64,000 bases of DNA from Cyathus striatus (lineage: Eukaryota > Basidiomycota > Agaricomycetes > Agaricales > Nidulariaceae): contig JAOVFP010000004.1 of NCBI GenBank assembly GCA_025738555.1, positions 124,001 to 188,000 of the forward strand, given 5' to 3'. A program made the translations under genes and the position numbers. Below are positions 10,482-21,770 of the stretch, in pieces (positions within the stretch are counted from its first letter, which is position 1; every line of letters starts with the position of its first letter). A model generated the notes under the pieces. It had not been told where the DNA came from. It was given only the letters and a program-made list of their open reading frames with translations, and made no database searches.

Positions 10482-10490
10482 GGCTATCCC

Positions 10491-11427
10491 TCACCCTGCA
10501 TTAAAACCATTGGCCTTGCTTTCCTCGGCTGTGGGCCCTCCATCTTTTCAAATTCTCTCTCACCATGGTCCTGTCTCTGCTGTCTGATCCTTTCCTGCTG
10601 TGGTTGTTGTGTGTCTCCTGGTCATCATTGCTCTTCCACCCTCCTTTGTTCCACTTCATCTTCCTGTACCTGTGCTTCCCAAGCCTCAATTCTGTTCTAC
10701 TGGGCCTCTCACCAAATCTCCTCCAGTCTCTGCACTACCTCATCTTCTGTTTCTCCTTGCTGGCCTGGACCTGCCATGAGAATGTCTCATACTACCTGGA
10801 ATGCATTGTCCTGGTAGTCTGGACATGTGTCATTCAATGGATTTCTTGTAATTCTAGCCATTTCCTGTCAGTATATATTACTCTAAACACCAGTTGTCTA
10901 ACCAGATCTCTATTGTCTTAATTTGAAGAAATTTGACAAAGCCTCTGTGCAAGTAGGCCTTGCTGGGATTTCTACTGGGTGGTGGGTACTGAGGAAAAAG
11001 GTCACATGCCACCTCCCAGCTGGAGTCAAAGACCTTTGTCTCTCTCTCAGTTCCCTCCAAGCCAGACTGGCCAACATTGCACATGCATCCACCAACTTTA
11101 ATCCCAGATGAAACTCCGCCAGAGCCATTAGCCATTTGTTTCAATATGATGTGGGGGTGTCAAACATCAGTTGGAACAAAATGAAGTTCCTATGTAATAA
11201 AAAAACTGCTTGGCACAACAAAACAGCCAAGTTTGATTTCCCTTAATGCAAACACTGAACTGCAGGTACCATCATCCAAACAGCATTTTGTGACATGCCA
11301 ATGCCTCTCTGGTGAGTACCTTTACTAAAAGTCTTAGTGATGATATTTATCTAAATATGAAGAGAGAAGGCCTGGGATAGTAGACTTTTTTAGTAATATT
11401 GATGGGATCATGGTGGTCTGCTTACTA
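10491..11427. other. Upstream remnant of the retroelement, no clear gene
   Basis: Minus-strand reading shows a charged low-complexity stretch (10689-10501) and a short frame, LGLKLVDACAMLASLAWREL, around 11128-10910. Neither is recognisable. The first could be the N-terminal part of the gag gene in another frame. From 11150 to 11427 I see nothing. Confidence 0.3.
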
Positions 11428-11870
11428 CACCTCAGACAGGACCAAATCGGATCAGGGTAAATATGGTACAACCCGATGTAGTTAACAATTAGAATATGTA
11501 CAAAAATATGTCATTTGACCGATTCATGTTCATATTTAGAAAATGATTATGAATCGGGTGCGTATCAAATCCATGAGCATTATTGAGAATATAACAATAA
11601 GACATATGTAGAATATCATACAAAAATCGGTTACCATACCGATGTATGAACAAATCCTGAATCGGGGCACACATTTGCCCCTAGATCCTCTCCAAATACT
11701 GATTCTAAGTGTGTCTTGTGTCCCTATCTTATCACATATTCTGAATTTGCCCTTGAAATAGATCCTGAATTGGATCTTTTATCATATCCTCATTCCGATT
11801 TAGAATGTAAACAAAAATATGTCGCTCGCCCCGATTCATGTACAGATTGTAAATATGACAATTAGAAATA
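11428..11870 (+). mobile_element. MITE copy 2 (same family as 2192-3938)
   Basis: It begins CACCTCAGACAGGACCAAAT and continues with the AAATATGGTACAACCCGAT block and a TTAGAATATG block shared with the copies at 3550 and (inverted) 48285. Further in are degenerate repeats of GATTCATGT-type segments, near 11520 and 11832. The right end is not obvious, so the end coordinate is approximate. No coding content. Confidence 0.6.
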
Positions 11871-12197
11871 TTGATTACCCACTCACAGGGCCACTCACGG
11901 GCCACTCACTACCACTCACTACCCACTCCATTCCTGCCTGGTTCTCCACTCCATTCCTACCCTACTTGTCAAAGGCTCTAATAAAATCATGTGACAGCAT
12001 ATATTGTGGGGGTAATCGCACGCAGTAAATGATGTAGTGTACAGATTTAAATACAAAATATATAGTACATAAAAGGGATAGCATAGTGGCATAAAATAAA
12101 ATAGAGAATATACGTGAAACATATAGTGGCGCGAGTGGGGATCATTGAGACATTTGAATATAGATGTCTCTGGTATTCCGACACTACTCCTTGCTAA

Positions 12198-12844
12198 TTA
12201 TCCCACTCGAGATCCTGCAAAACGAACAGCCCTAGCTTTCTTCAAGCCAGCGCCAACTTCCTTTGTAGTTGTAGTTGACTTTTGGCAACCTTTCCTGTGA
12301 TTCCACAGTATAATCTTGATGATATCAAGTGTAATCCAGTTATTATCATATTTGAGCAGATCGGGATACTGGTTAGCGGCCTTTAAAATATGTCAATAAA
12401 CTAGATACAGTTAATGTGACGAACATTAAATACATACTTTCTCGCAAACGGTAGTGAGCTTGCTTTGTTCCTGAGTTGTGTATGTGCGACTGAAGTCCAA
12501 CACCTCCTTCACAATTACCGAGATGCAGGTCTGAAAACCGTGCCCACTAAGTAAGAATTCGCAATTTAAAAGATTTAAAAGCGATGTATTACCTCCATAT
12601 TACTAAGTTGCTCCAGGCTACACTATACATGGTTGACTAGTTTGTACATTTTTCCTGCTTCGCCTTTCGGTTTTGGAATCAGTACCACCATGGAGCTGGT
12701 CTCAGATTCGCCATTCTCATCTAGTGGGTAGCAAGTCCTGAGGGAGCATGGCGGTGGGGTAAGCAAATGTTCTGGTGAGAACTGCATACAAAGCGTCAAT
12801 GGAGAGAAACGACGCAAAACACGATAGTTTCTGGATGGAGGCAT
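12198..12844 (-). pseudogene. Small hypothetical gene, family X copy 1, with frame change
   Basis: I do not recognise a function. From ATG 12842-12844 the minus strand reads MPPSRNYRVLRRFSPLTLCM, then MVVLIPKPKGEAGKMYKLVN, and hits TAG near 12623. An overlapping frame carries on through two good introns (12547-12592 and 12381-12437) as FQTCISVIVKEVLDFSRTYT, SKLTTVCEKAANQYPDLLKY and DNNWITLDIIKIILWNHRKG, ending TAA at 12198. The plus-strand gene at 20944-21499 has the same plan: a PKP/SKP-(K/R)GE-(A/L)G segment, an intron, then a KFPVLL-Y--NW segment. The two are therefore paralogues. Here a frame slip near 12620 appears to join the parts. Such proteins are common near transposons in mushroom genomes, but their role is unknown. 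Confidence 0.5.
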
Positions 12845-13252
12845 TTTGAGTCTTCTCCATGCCAATACATCATATACTTATACCTACGAAACAATAAAAA
12901 GTTAGTTACAGGGAAGGAAACACATACATACAACTCATACAAAAACAATATCTCTACTGAAAGGTGTTGATGTAGCATGGCAAGACAATAGATATTGGAA
13001 TCAGCAAGTGCTAATCAGTCAAGAAGGAAACAATACATATGTTAGCACACTAATACACTATACAGCACTGTAACTAAGGAAGGAAGTTAAAAAGAATAAT
13101 GACATAAACCCAACTACGATAATTGTAAAAAATACTACTACATCTACATACCCTGAAACGTAAAGACAAAGCATACAAATGATCAGGATACCGCCAAGGC
13201 CATAACTGATTGGAAGCATTTTCAGCGGAGTTCTTTTGAAATCTAGCATTGG

Positions 13253-14554
13253 TTAAGGAGAACAAACTGTGCTAGTGCCCGATGTGTCCATACTCAAGTC
13301 GGTGCTGGTACTTGAAGTCCATACCTTAATTTCGATATTGCCATTATCTGACGTTCCAGTCACAATGACACACTGCTTTTCAGAACTGAATACCTATTAT
13401 ATAGTTAGCATTAACATCGCTAGTATTTAGAAACTTTGCAAACCTCGGTTATTTGTACTAGCATTTCAACTAGCAAAGTATTTAAATTTCTTCGTTCTCA
13501 TGTGTATAACATTAATTACTTACCATAGCCATGGGGCAATAGTGCAACCAAGGTTCCCAAGTGTTGATCATATACATGTACTGAACCATCATCACTACCA
13601 ACAACTACCAGTTCACCTTCCAGGGCAGATGAGACGACAAGGGACACATTTGAGTGGATAGCATGCTTTAACGACCTAAGTGGCTGTACAGGCAGAATGG
13701 CATATATGTCAATGCCATCTTGAAGATTAGAGACTAGTAGAGTACGATTATCTGTGCCAATAATGGCATGTCCACTAACAACATATCAGGCGGAGCAGTT
13801 AACTATAAGGCAAGAGAGAGACTGACATTCTGGTACGGATCTCATGAAACCATCGCATTTTCCAAGGACTCAGCTGATAGCAAAAGCTACAACCACATGT
13901 AAAAACTTCAAGGATAAAAGCATGATGGTGGGGCTTACATCTCACAAGATTCCAAATAGCAGAGAATTAATTCCGCCCCATTCTGCATAAACATGACACT
14001 CCTAGCTGTGTGGGGGCAAGGGGTAGACTCTATGTACAGAGAAGCTTGACCTAAGAGATTCAGTGAGCGCAATATGAAACCTAGAGGACAAATAACATAC
14101 CTGGGAAAACCAAGTTCCACACTTTGAGAGAGCCTGCCCCAAGCGAAGCGAGGCGACTATGAAACAGATCAAACTTCAGGTCTTCCAAAGAGCCATTATG
14201 CGCAGATATCACCAACACATGCTCATAACCATCTCCGGTTTTACTTTCCTGATATCCTCGGATTACACCGCTACCTGTTCCAAAATATAGTATCATGGAA
14301 TCTGTTTCTGTGAAATGTGCCCAGCAAACGGTTGTAACTTCACCAATGACAGATGTTTCCCAAAGTTTTTTGCCTGTCATTAACTCCCATACTACCATAA
14401 GTCCATCATCACCTAATAGTATATTTTAAACATGCATATAAATAATTCGGAGGGCTTGCCGCTTACCACTGCTTGCAAGTTTAGAGCCATCCTGGTTTAT
14501 CTTTAAGTCGTTGATCGCTCTCGAATGTTGGTTGAGTGTATATTTTAAGTCAAA
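13253..14554 (-). CDS. WD40-repeat protein 1 (partial 5' end)
   Basis: At least six exons are joined by short GT-AG introns: 14554-14467, 14412-14101, 14050-13939, 13873-13827, 13774-13524, then a last exon from about 13393. WD40 blades are visible: INDLKINQDGSKLASS-GDDG then VVWELMTGKKLW; LEDLKFDLFHSRLASLGAG then LKVWNL; and LEGELVVVGSDDGSVHVYD. A short LSPWKMRWFHEIRTR exon matches a corresponding PWTPQWNRHLR exon in the plus-strand WD40 gene at 26122. The last exon ends VWTSSTSTDLSMDTSG..., stop at 13255-13253. Just beyond, in the same frame, lies a hydrophobic segment (YGLGGILIICMLCLYVSG), like the membrane tail of the second gene. The N-terminus was not resolved. It is likely a propeller scaffold, perhaps membrane-anchored; partner unknown. 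Confidence 0.7.
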
Positions 14555-15194
14555 CTGAAAAAATGCAATTAGCAATAGTTAACCCAAAGATACCAAAGTA
14601 CGTGCAGTAAGAGTAGCTGGCTTCATGTTGGAAGGTGATCTAATAGAGCTGGTGTCAGAAACAAGTATGGCGTTGATGTATTCTCTGCGTTATTGTTTCG
14701 CTGACTAGTTTCCTCTTATCCCTGCTCATTCCCCACTTGGCGAAAGCTTACCCACACCATAGTATTCATAATTTTGTTAGTCTAGTGGAGTTGGAAGCGT
14801 CATACAGATAAAAGAAAGGAACTTGCCTAACATCTTGCTACCATCCTACTATGCACACTGGCGCGATCGGGTATAACACTATAACACAATTGCAGGTGGA
14901 GCATTTGACAGCCATTCCATTCCGTCTCCGAACGCCACCATTCTCCGCATCATTTTCAAAATCCGATGAAGAATAACCAGACCAACATACCTCCGAATTG
15001 AACATACATAAAGAAATATCGACTGAGTAGGAGATTTCAGCTTGTTGTAAATTACTGATGGGATTCAGGTTATTGTGGACTTTATGCCCATTCAAAACAT
15101 GTACTCAGGCTCTATAAAACGAGACTCATTTAAGGTCAGTATAATCGTTACATATATCATCTTCAGTTTAACTTCACTATCAATTTTTACGGCG
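14555..15194. other. Divergent intergenic region between WD40 and F-box genes
   Basis: This 640-bp stretch lies between oppositely oriented genes and should hold both promoters. It may also include undetected 5' exons of the WD40 gene on the minus strand (a short MSRDKRKLVSETITQR frame lies near 14730). No regulatory motif can be named with confidence. Confidence 0.35.
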
Positions 15195-17004
15195 ATGGCC
15201 AATCTCAGAAATGTCTTCTCTCTGGGCTGCAACTTGGTGAGTATTAACAAATTTCTTGACCATAATTATGTTCTAAGCATTTAATATGTAGGAATTGACG
15301 TCGGTTGCACGTGTATTTACACGGGCTTTTGCTAAGAGCCTCAGAGCAACTAGCACTGCATGCAAACATGGTTCCCAAGAAATTGATGATCCTTTGCCAG
15401 AATATGAAGGAATTAGAAAGCGGCGTAAACTGGTACGTTTAACTAAATGGTACTTACGAAATAATGTTACTGAATAGAATTGAACTTGAACATAGGCGAC
15501 CGTCAAAAACCAACGCATGAAGGCTCAGCAGGACTCCTTCTCAATCCTAAAGCTTCCAGTGGAACTAGTAGACCTGATAATTACTCAGGTTGATGAGGGC
15601 GACATCTTGCAGTTACTCCATGCCAATCGTTACCTGCACTATGCAGCGTCGGAGGTCTTTCTTAGAATGCAACAGGTATTACAAGCTGATTGCATTGGAC
15701 GCGCCGTAATAGCCTTAACAGGGGACGTCCATCCGGCTGCGATTCATCTCCTAGAACATATATCGACATGCTCTAGATGCTACAGAGTATTTGTCAGCTT
15801 GGGTTGTATCAGGGAGTACTATGAAGAGCTTAGTATGTTCCTGAGCAAGGCTTTAGGAGTGCAGGAACTCACTATCACTCATCATTGCAAAAACAAGGAC
15901 GACAATACTTTCCTTGCAGAGCCGTGCGTTATTGGGTCTATTGCTGTCATCCTGGCGAGTCTCCCCCCTTCTTGTACGTGCGTTGGGTTCGACGGCACAG
16001 GTGCTCCTTAAGTCACCAGCATAACTGTATCGCCATTGCCATGTCTGCCGCAGATTCCTTATGAAAAGATTAGGGATAATATTGCTGCTAGGCTCCAGAA
16101 CCTCCATATATCGACCCACATCTTCGGTAACAAAAGCATGATCAACTTGCTGTCGATACTTTTAAGTGGGCCGTCTCTAAATTTCTTGAGTATCAGGGGG
16201 AGTAGTGGAAAGGATATTGAGCCAGTCCTACTTTGTGGGTCTATGTCAAACCTTAGGACGCTTCTGATTACATGCGACAAACCATTCACGTTTGGGTCCC
16301 GCTCTACGTCTTCGTTGTCCCAGCTACAACGATTATGGATATGCAGTACACAGCGTGAGAGTCGGTTGGTCAGTAAAAGGGTCCATCAGGATACCGAAGA
16401 ATGTTACCAACATAACATGCACCGAGGACTTCAAGCTGACCAATATCTCGTCCCAACTGAAAGTGGTTCAGCTTCGATTAACAGATGGCTTTCCAAACCC
16501 ATATACCCATGAATTTTGCAAGTCAATGGCGAACATCACCTCCCCTCTTCAACATTCTCACTGGCTCGGCACCGACGCCAGCATCAATATTGTACTTCCC
16601 TACTCACTCGACGAACATATAAAAGCAGACATACCATGCCAATGCTCTATTCCGGACGTGAATGCCATATGCAAATGCCAAAATCTGGAGATCAACCATC
16701 AGTATTCAGAGCTATTGTATTATGTGCGTTGTCTTACCTTATTACTGCCTTTTTTCTAACGAGTTGTGATCAGGATTACTACACAAAATTGCTCGAGAGT
16801 GCTTCAAAGCTACAGAAACTAACCATACACCCTCCTTATGGGAGTAGTACACAGTTCACAGACAGCAAAGAGGGTATGCAAACCTTCATTGCAACACTTC
16901 GTACATACTGTCCCGACCTTGAATCAGTTAGTTGCTCTCCCAACATATGGAAACGCCAACTGGGGGCAGAGTTCATAAGGCTAACTATTGAAGATTTATA
17001 TTAA
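15195..17004 (+). CDS. F-box domain protein
   Basis: Start ATG at 15195 (MANLRNVFSLGCNL). Phase-0 introns at 15237-15291 and 15433-15495 lead into an F-box motif of about 40 residues: ILKLPVELVDLIITQVDEGD, then LLHANRYLHYAASEVFLR. The LPVEL--I---D---L---------- pattern is classical. F-box proteins link substrates to SKP1-CUL1 ubiquitin ligases. The rest is leucine-rich (LSILLSGPSLNFLSIRG, LKVVQLRLTDGFPNPY, ASKLQKLTIHP), as in many mushroom F-box/LRR-like proteins. Further introns lie at about 16000-16051 and about 16723-16772. Between 16320 and 16400 the frame changes without a fully convincing intron, so either a short intron or an indel is present. The stop is TAA at 17002-17004. Confidence 0.65.
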
Positions 17005-17155
17005 ACAGCTTGACTAGGGCACTCGCAGCTTGTTTTATATACAGCGAACAATAGTATTTATTACCTTACCAATAGGATCTACAAATAAAGTTTCTAAAGA
17101 ATGTACTAAAAGTCCTATAACAAATTTTCACAAGTTAGGATATGTCATCTTTAAG

Positions 17156-20100
17156 CTAACATACACGTACTTGAATAAATGGCTTCAAGGCCAGAACTCC
17201 ATCGCTCCACTTGCATTTAATAGCAGGGTAAATTTGGGTTTTGTTAGAAATTATGTGAACACGATCGTCCAGTAAATCCTTCCAAAGACCTACACCAAAC
17301 TCTTTGAAGTTGTCGAATGCACTTGCTACATCTGCTTGCCCACTGTAGGGGTGAACTGCGAAATGAACCTGCGGTTGACAAGCTACAACAAATATAGTTT
17401 GAATCACCACTGGAATTAGTTGCGAAGAGTCTGGGTCCCTGTAGAATATAATACTATTCCTTGCCGTGTTATGTTTCGACGATAATTGATGTCCGCTGAC
17501 TGTGTAACGATTGTACTGGGTCACTATAGCAGAATTACCTCCCAAACCTGCTGCTTCAGCAACATCAGTGTCAAGCTTGATCCACTTTCCACCTATGGGT
17601 TGACGTATGTCATCTGCCAAGAATTGCATATCACTTATTAGAGTCCCCGATTGAATATCGGGAAAGCAGTCTTTGATGATTTTGCTGCTCTGTTTGAGAA
17701 TTTCAGGACACCTCGGACACTGTGAGAATGCCCGAGGTTCTGATGCGGCACAGAGGGCTCTCAGCATAGATGCTTCCAGCTCTCCTAGAAGGGCCTTTAG
17801 TATGGATTCTACATGATTGATGATCAGGACAAACCAAATTTGAAGTTAATGTTCTTCTTCTGCAGGTTACCGATTACCCATTCAAACGGAAATATCCACC
17901 AGCCATGAATAGGCCCAAACAAGCGTAATTGTTCTGCCAGGTGAACTGCATTATGATGTATAGAATGGAGATTGACGTCGGGCCTCAGCTCTCGAATTGA
18001 GTGAAGATACGCTAACATAAATTTCTTGTATTCCAGGTCATGATGACCAGGTTTTACTCAGTGAGAGGTAGCATATCTGATAGTGGTAGCAAGAAGCAAT
18101 GTGCTTTCCAGTGCCATTTGTTTCTTTCCACCCATTAATGATTCATCAGTTTCGCTGTCCCACATCTTCACCAATGAAACAGTCAAGTCAAAGTTGATAC
18201 ACATTCGCCATTGATCAGCTTTCAATTTACCATGAGAAGGTGAACCAAAGTTCGCTGGTGGACCTGCCTGCCAACTTGGACGGATGGTGTGTAAAATGTC
18301 TTCTTGGATACGTTTCAAGTCATCGTGATCGAGAAGAGGGATGCTAGAGTGTGCATCAACAGTGGCCAACTCATTGATATCAATCTCAATACCAGCCAGC
18401 TCGCTAATGACTCCATGCACTGCTGGGCGGGCTTCATCATCCCCTCCAGACCTTGAGCTGTCAAGCTTTCGACTAATCAATGATGGTGAATCGTTTCGAA
18501 AGGAATGACTTACAAGCACATTAACATAATTCTGCTTCTTAACTTGCTGACCCATATGTTTGAGCCTGCCTAAGACACCAAAATGCTGGCAGAGTGATCG
18601 CAATACCAGTATAGACAATCTACACAGGCTAGACAATGTTGGCTGGGACAACATCACCTGTAGCCCTTTCTGAATAGCCTTTGCTGTAGGCTCCTCCACC
18701 TCCGGCTTCTCATTAAGTTCCAGGTTTTCATCTCAATTCATACCTATGACAACGCGAAAATGATGTTTTACAAGACCTAGATAAAAGTTGTGCATCCCAT
18801 CAACAACCGTGTACTTCATCGGGTCCCAATATTCAAGCCGAAGAAGCTCAGACCAATGAATCCTGTTCTTTTTGAAGAGCTGATCTCTTTGGGATTTACT
18901 AGCGGCATCTCGCCAGGCCATTGCGGCTTTAAGATGTTCTTCATAGGTAACTGGCGTCCAGCCAACTGACGAGCAGTTAATATTGTTGATATCCTGCTTC
19001 CTGAGATGGCACAATGAACAAAAGATCGTCGCAGAATGGGACACGCATCCTGTCAGCTTGCGAGAACCTGGTAAATCACATACTGCGGGAACAATGGCCT
19101 CCTGACCACAAATCCCATTAGGATGTTGATGTGTGCAACTATACCAAGTACCCTTATGATAGCTCTGGTGGAAAACATCTATAAGTGGAGCAAGATATGG
19201 ATTCAGGCCATCTAAAGATGGTTGGCGAGGTCCCGGTATCAACCTGGCAAGATATATATTCTCTGGTCGATAATGCATGCTTGCAGGCAAGCTAAGACAT
19301 ACAAGCGCCAATGACCCCACTGACGCCGACTTTCCTGTGGTTTTGTTGTGATATGGATTGAAGGTATCATAGCTAATGCTCCAGAGTGTACGTAGTTCCT
19401 CATTAGAGTCAACAAAAACTTTCCCATCTGCATCAGTGAACTGGCAAATTGCTGCTGCCTGATTAATATCTCGAAAGCCATCATGGATCAAGGCTTGTCT
19501 GATCCGCCTAATCAATTCCTCGACACCGGGGCACATGTACAGTGTGCCCATGAAGGCTGTGAAGTCTTGCATAACATATGGCCATGCCGAAACCACAGTG
19601 GTCACACCATTCCGAACAGCGTGTTTCATTAAGTGCACTCCACACGGCTTTGCATTAGCAAAGCGTTTGAACATACAGCGAAGCGGGTAGGCATCCTTTA
19701 CACCCGGGGATAAATTGAAGCACAAGATGGGCAGGTGGCGTAGGTTGTCATTTTGGGTTCCAAATTGAACATTTTCCTCGCTGTCTGCAGGTCGTCCAGT
19801 ATTGATCCCAGGAGCAGTGTCTGATCAGTCGAGGTAGCAGCACTCAGCAGAAGCTTGGCCATTCGGAGGATGAAGTTGCGAGTAGGGCATGGAGCATTCG
19901 CAAAAACACTAACGGCGACCGTGAGGAAAAGGCAAACTGCCAGAGCTGGATGGCTGAGGCATAGGGGGTGGTCAAAGTGAACATCTGTTGAACAAGTTAT
20001 TTATCGCACTATCCCCAGTACTAAGCTACTTACCAGTGTCATAGAATTTCCTGTAGGGAAAGGCCAAATTACTCCAGCATTCTACGCGCTTTTGAATATC

Positions 20101-20625
20101 CGCTAGTAGCGAGCCCGCATCCGTATGCACTGAACTTTTGAACAATTCGTTTGCACCATCTCCAGAGGTCGGGACAAGATGAACCCGAGCTATAAGATCT
20201 AGCAGTCAGGACTCTTGGCTCAAGAGATAAGCATGAGCCTGACTCCTAATGGGAAATCTGGCGGCTTCATCCTGCATAGCTGGATTCCGTGTTCCGTTTT
20301 CAAGCCATTCTTGAAAGACTGCACGAATACTGTTGCAACAAAGCGTTAGACTATTGTCACACTCCAGTAAGCGCTGGAACGTCAGTTGTGCATCTATCTC
20401 ATAGGGAGAAGGTTGGGGAATCGAAGGCGGAGGTATGTCCTAGGGAGAACATGGGCCAGCTTCAGTAAGAGTAAGTGAAAACACTCAATCTTCAATGCCT
20501 CGAAGATCGTCTTCAGTGTTATTTTCGCTCACATGCGCGATAAGGTCCAATTCGGTCATCATGACCCCGTTGCATTTCCTGCAATAGCAGATCGCTAGTT
20601 TCTTCTCCTTCTTTGGACAGGGCAT
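17156..20625 (-). pseudogene. Plavaka-type (CACTA superfamily) transposase
   Basis: The minus strand carries the blocks of Agaricomycete Plavaka transposases in order. First is an N-terminal CYCRKCNG...H zinc-finger-like start from ATG 20625; then IQKRVECWSNLAFPYRKFYD; CPSCASIYP; and YPLRCMFKRFANAKPCG. Then come LARLIPGPRQPSLDGLNPYL, YWDPMKYTVVDGMHNFYLGL, HGKLKADQWRMCINFDLTVS and LFGPIHGWWIFPFEWVIGNL, plus a C-terminal domain ending near 17156. It is broken: TGA at 20206-20208, 18733-18735 and 18058-18060 (each followed by in-frame family sequence), and frame shifts near 19712 and 17820. At least one intron (about 19990-20035) is intact. CACTA-type terminal repeats were not located, so element borders are unknown. 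The enzyme would have cut and pasted DNA by a DDE mechanism. Confidence 0.75.
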
Positions 20626-20943
20626 ATTCCTCTTTGAAGAGCGATTAGTATATAGGTAGAAGCAATGGCTGGGAATGTACCTGAAACTTGATATAATACT
20701 GGAGATGCAGCAGTGATACAGCTTTTAAAGTCAGTGAGACATGATACTTGATATATATAGAATAAAGGATGTACTGACATGACAACTTCTGGTTTAACCG
20801 ATTGAATCGGACCAATGAAGGCGCTTATAAAACAAGACCACCATTGCTCACGATAAGTGGAACAAGGTAGGACACAAGTCTGGATGAAGGAATACCTATA
20901 ATGTTAATATATAAGTCAGAACAGGAAGAATGACGTCACAGCA

Positions 20944-21499
20944 ATGAATTCCATGCCTTTACATCTGAGATTGCATCGAACCTTTACACTAGATACATTA
21001 CCTGAACCTTGGCACACCCTTACCCTACGCAAAGAGTGGCCACTTGAAGTCCAATCCCATCGACAACAACCACTTCGAGATCAGTCACTTCACGACAGAA
21101 AGTTGGTCTCTAAGCCACGAGGTGAATTGGGTCGACCAGGGAGGGGTGGGTATTCACTACATTCAATTTTGGGCTGGGACAAAAATCAGTATAAAAATGT
21201 GCAGGTAATAATTATTTATGCTCACCCAAAATGGCTTTAACACCACAACAGCAGTTCGCGAAGGATTGTGTTTCTGAGCACTTGATCAAGGGTCAGCCAT
21301 TCAAGAAACAGCCAAAGGAGAAGATTGACCTCGTTATTGACTTGGTAAGGGTTTCTGTACTCTTTAGTTTCAGTACTTGTCTAATGTTAATACATAGATG
21401 AATCAAAAATTTCCTGTACTACTAGATTATGAAAAGAACTGGGCAGCCATTGACTTTATATATGGATGTACTAAGAATTGTTCGAGGCAGCGAAAATGA
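20944..21499 (+). CDS. Small hypothetical gene, family X copy 2
   Basis: Three exons: 20944-21204, 21252-21344 and 21398-21499, joined by phase-0 GT-AG introns (donors GTAATA and GTAAGG, acceptors CAACAG and ACATAG). The product (about 151 aa) begins MNSMPLHLRLHRTFTLDTL. It has a basic SKPRGELGRPGRGGYSLHSI segment and ends KFPVLLDYEKNWAAIDFIYG...RQRK. The layout matches the minus-strand gene at 12198-12844, and the two look like diverged paralogues. The frame is intact here, so it could be expressed. Function is unknown. The family is often seen next to Plavaka-like elements, from memory only; here it lies just upstream of one, on the opposite strand. Confidence 0.55.
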
Positions 21500-21770
21500 C
21501 CTCAAGTCCATTATACGAAGACAATGTCCATGTTATTCTACGACGATATCTACAGTCAATACAGTCCATTATATGAAGATAGTGTCCATGTTATATAACC
21601 ACGATGATATCTACAGTCAATACAGTCATAATCACTACATATATACAGTGAATGTAGGCTATAAAGCTGTCCCTATAGGTATATATGAAGTCCTATTGAA
21701 GTCCTACCGTATCAACTTTGGATCAGCCATTACTTCTTCAGCACAGACTGTAGAAACAAACAAATGATCA
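21500..21770. repeat. Degenerate direct repeat of about 65 bp
   Basis: GTCCATTATACGAAGACAATGTCCATGTTAT with a following ACGATGATATCTACAGTCAA occurs at about 21507 and again, diverged, at about 21563. A third partial ATATACAGTGAATG lies near 21643. It is short, non-coding and of unknown origin. Confidence 0.4.

Larger units (their letters stand above)
6331..10490 (-). mobile_element. Broken DIRS-type retroelement
   Basis: Minus-strand pieces appear in retroelement order: a gag-like protein (10481-9999), a gag C-terminus with Cys/His motifs (about 8960-8628), the N-terminal reverse transcriptase region (about 8560-8086) and the catalytic and connection regions (7453-6331). The RT style (GPF-QSSPLSLIPK, ADAVLEIVRYKGMGP, VQKLYGKLLHTTLVIP) is that of DIRS-type elements of basidiomycetes. 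No tyrosine recombinase and no split terminal repeats were found, so the element is incomplete or the class is only approximate. Two related non-coding inserts (about 7480-8085 and 9560-10000) interrupt it. Stops, frame shifts and a changed catalytic residue show it is dead. Confidence 0.6.

Noticed and set aside
13058..13249. Independent small membrane protein gene
   Set aside because: It is in the same frame as, and directly after, the WD40 gene's last exon; better seen as the lost or alternative tail of that gene.
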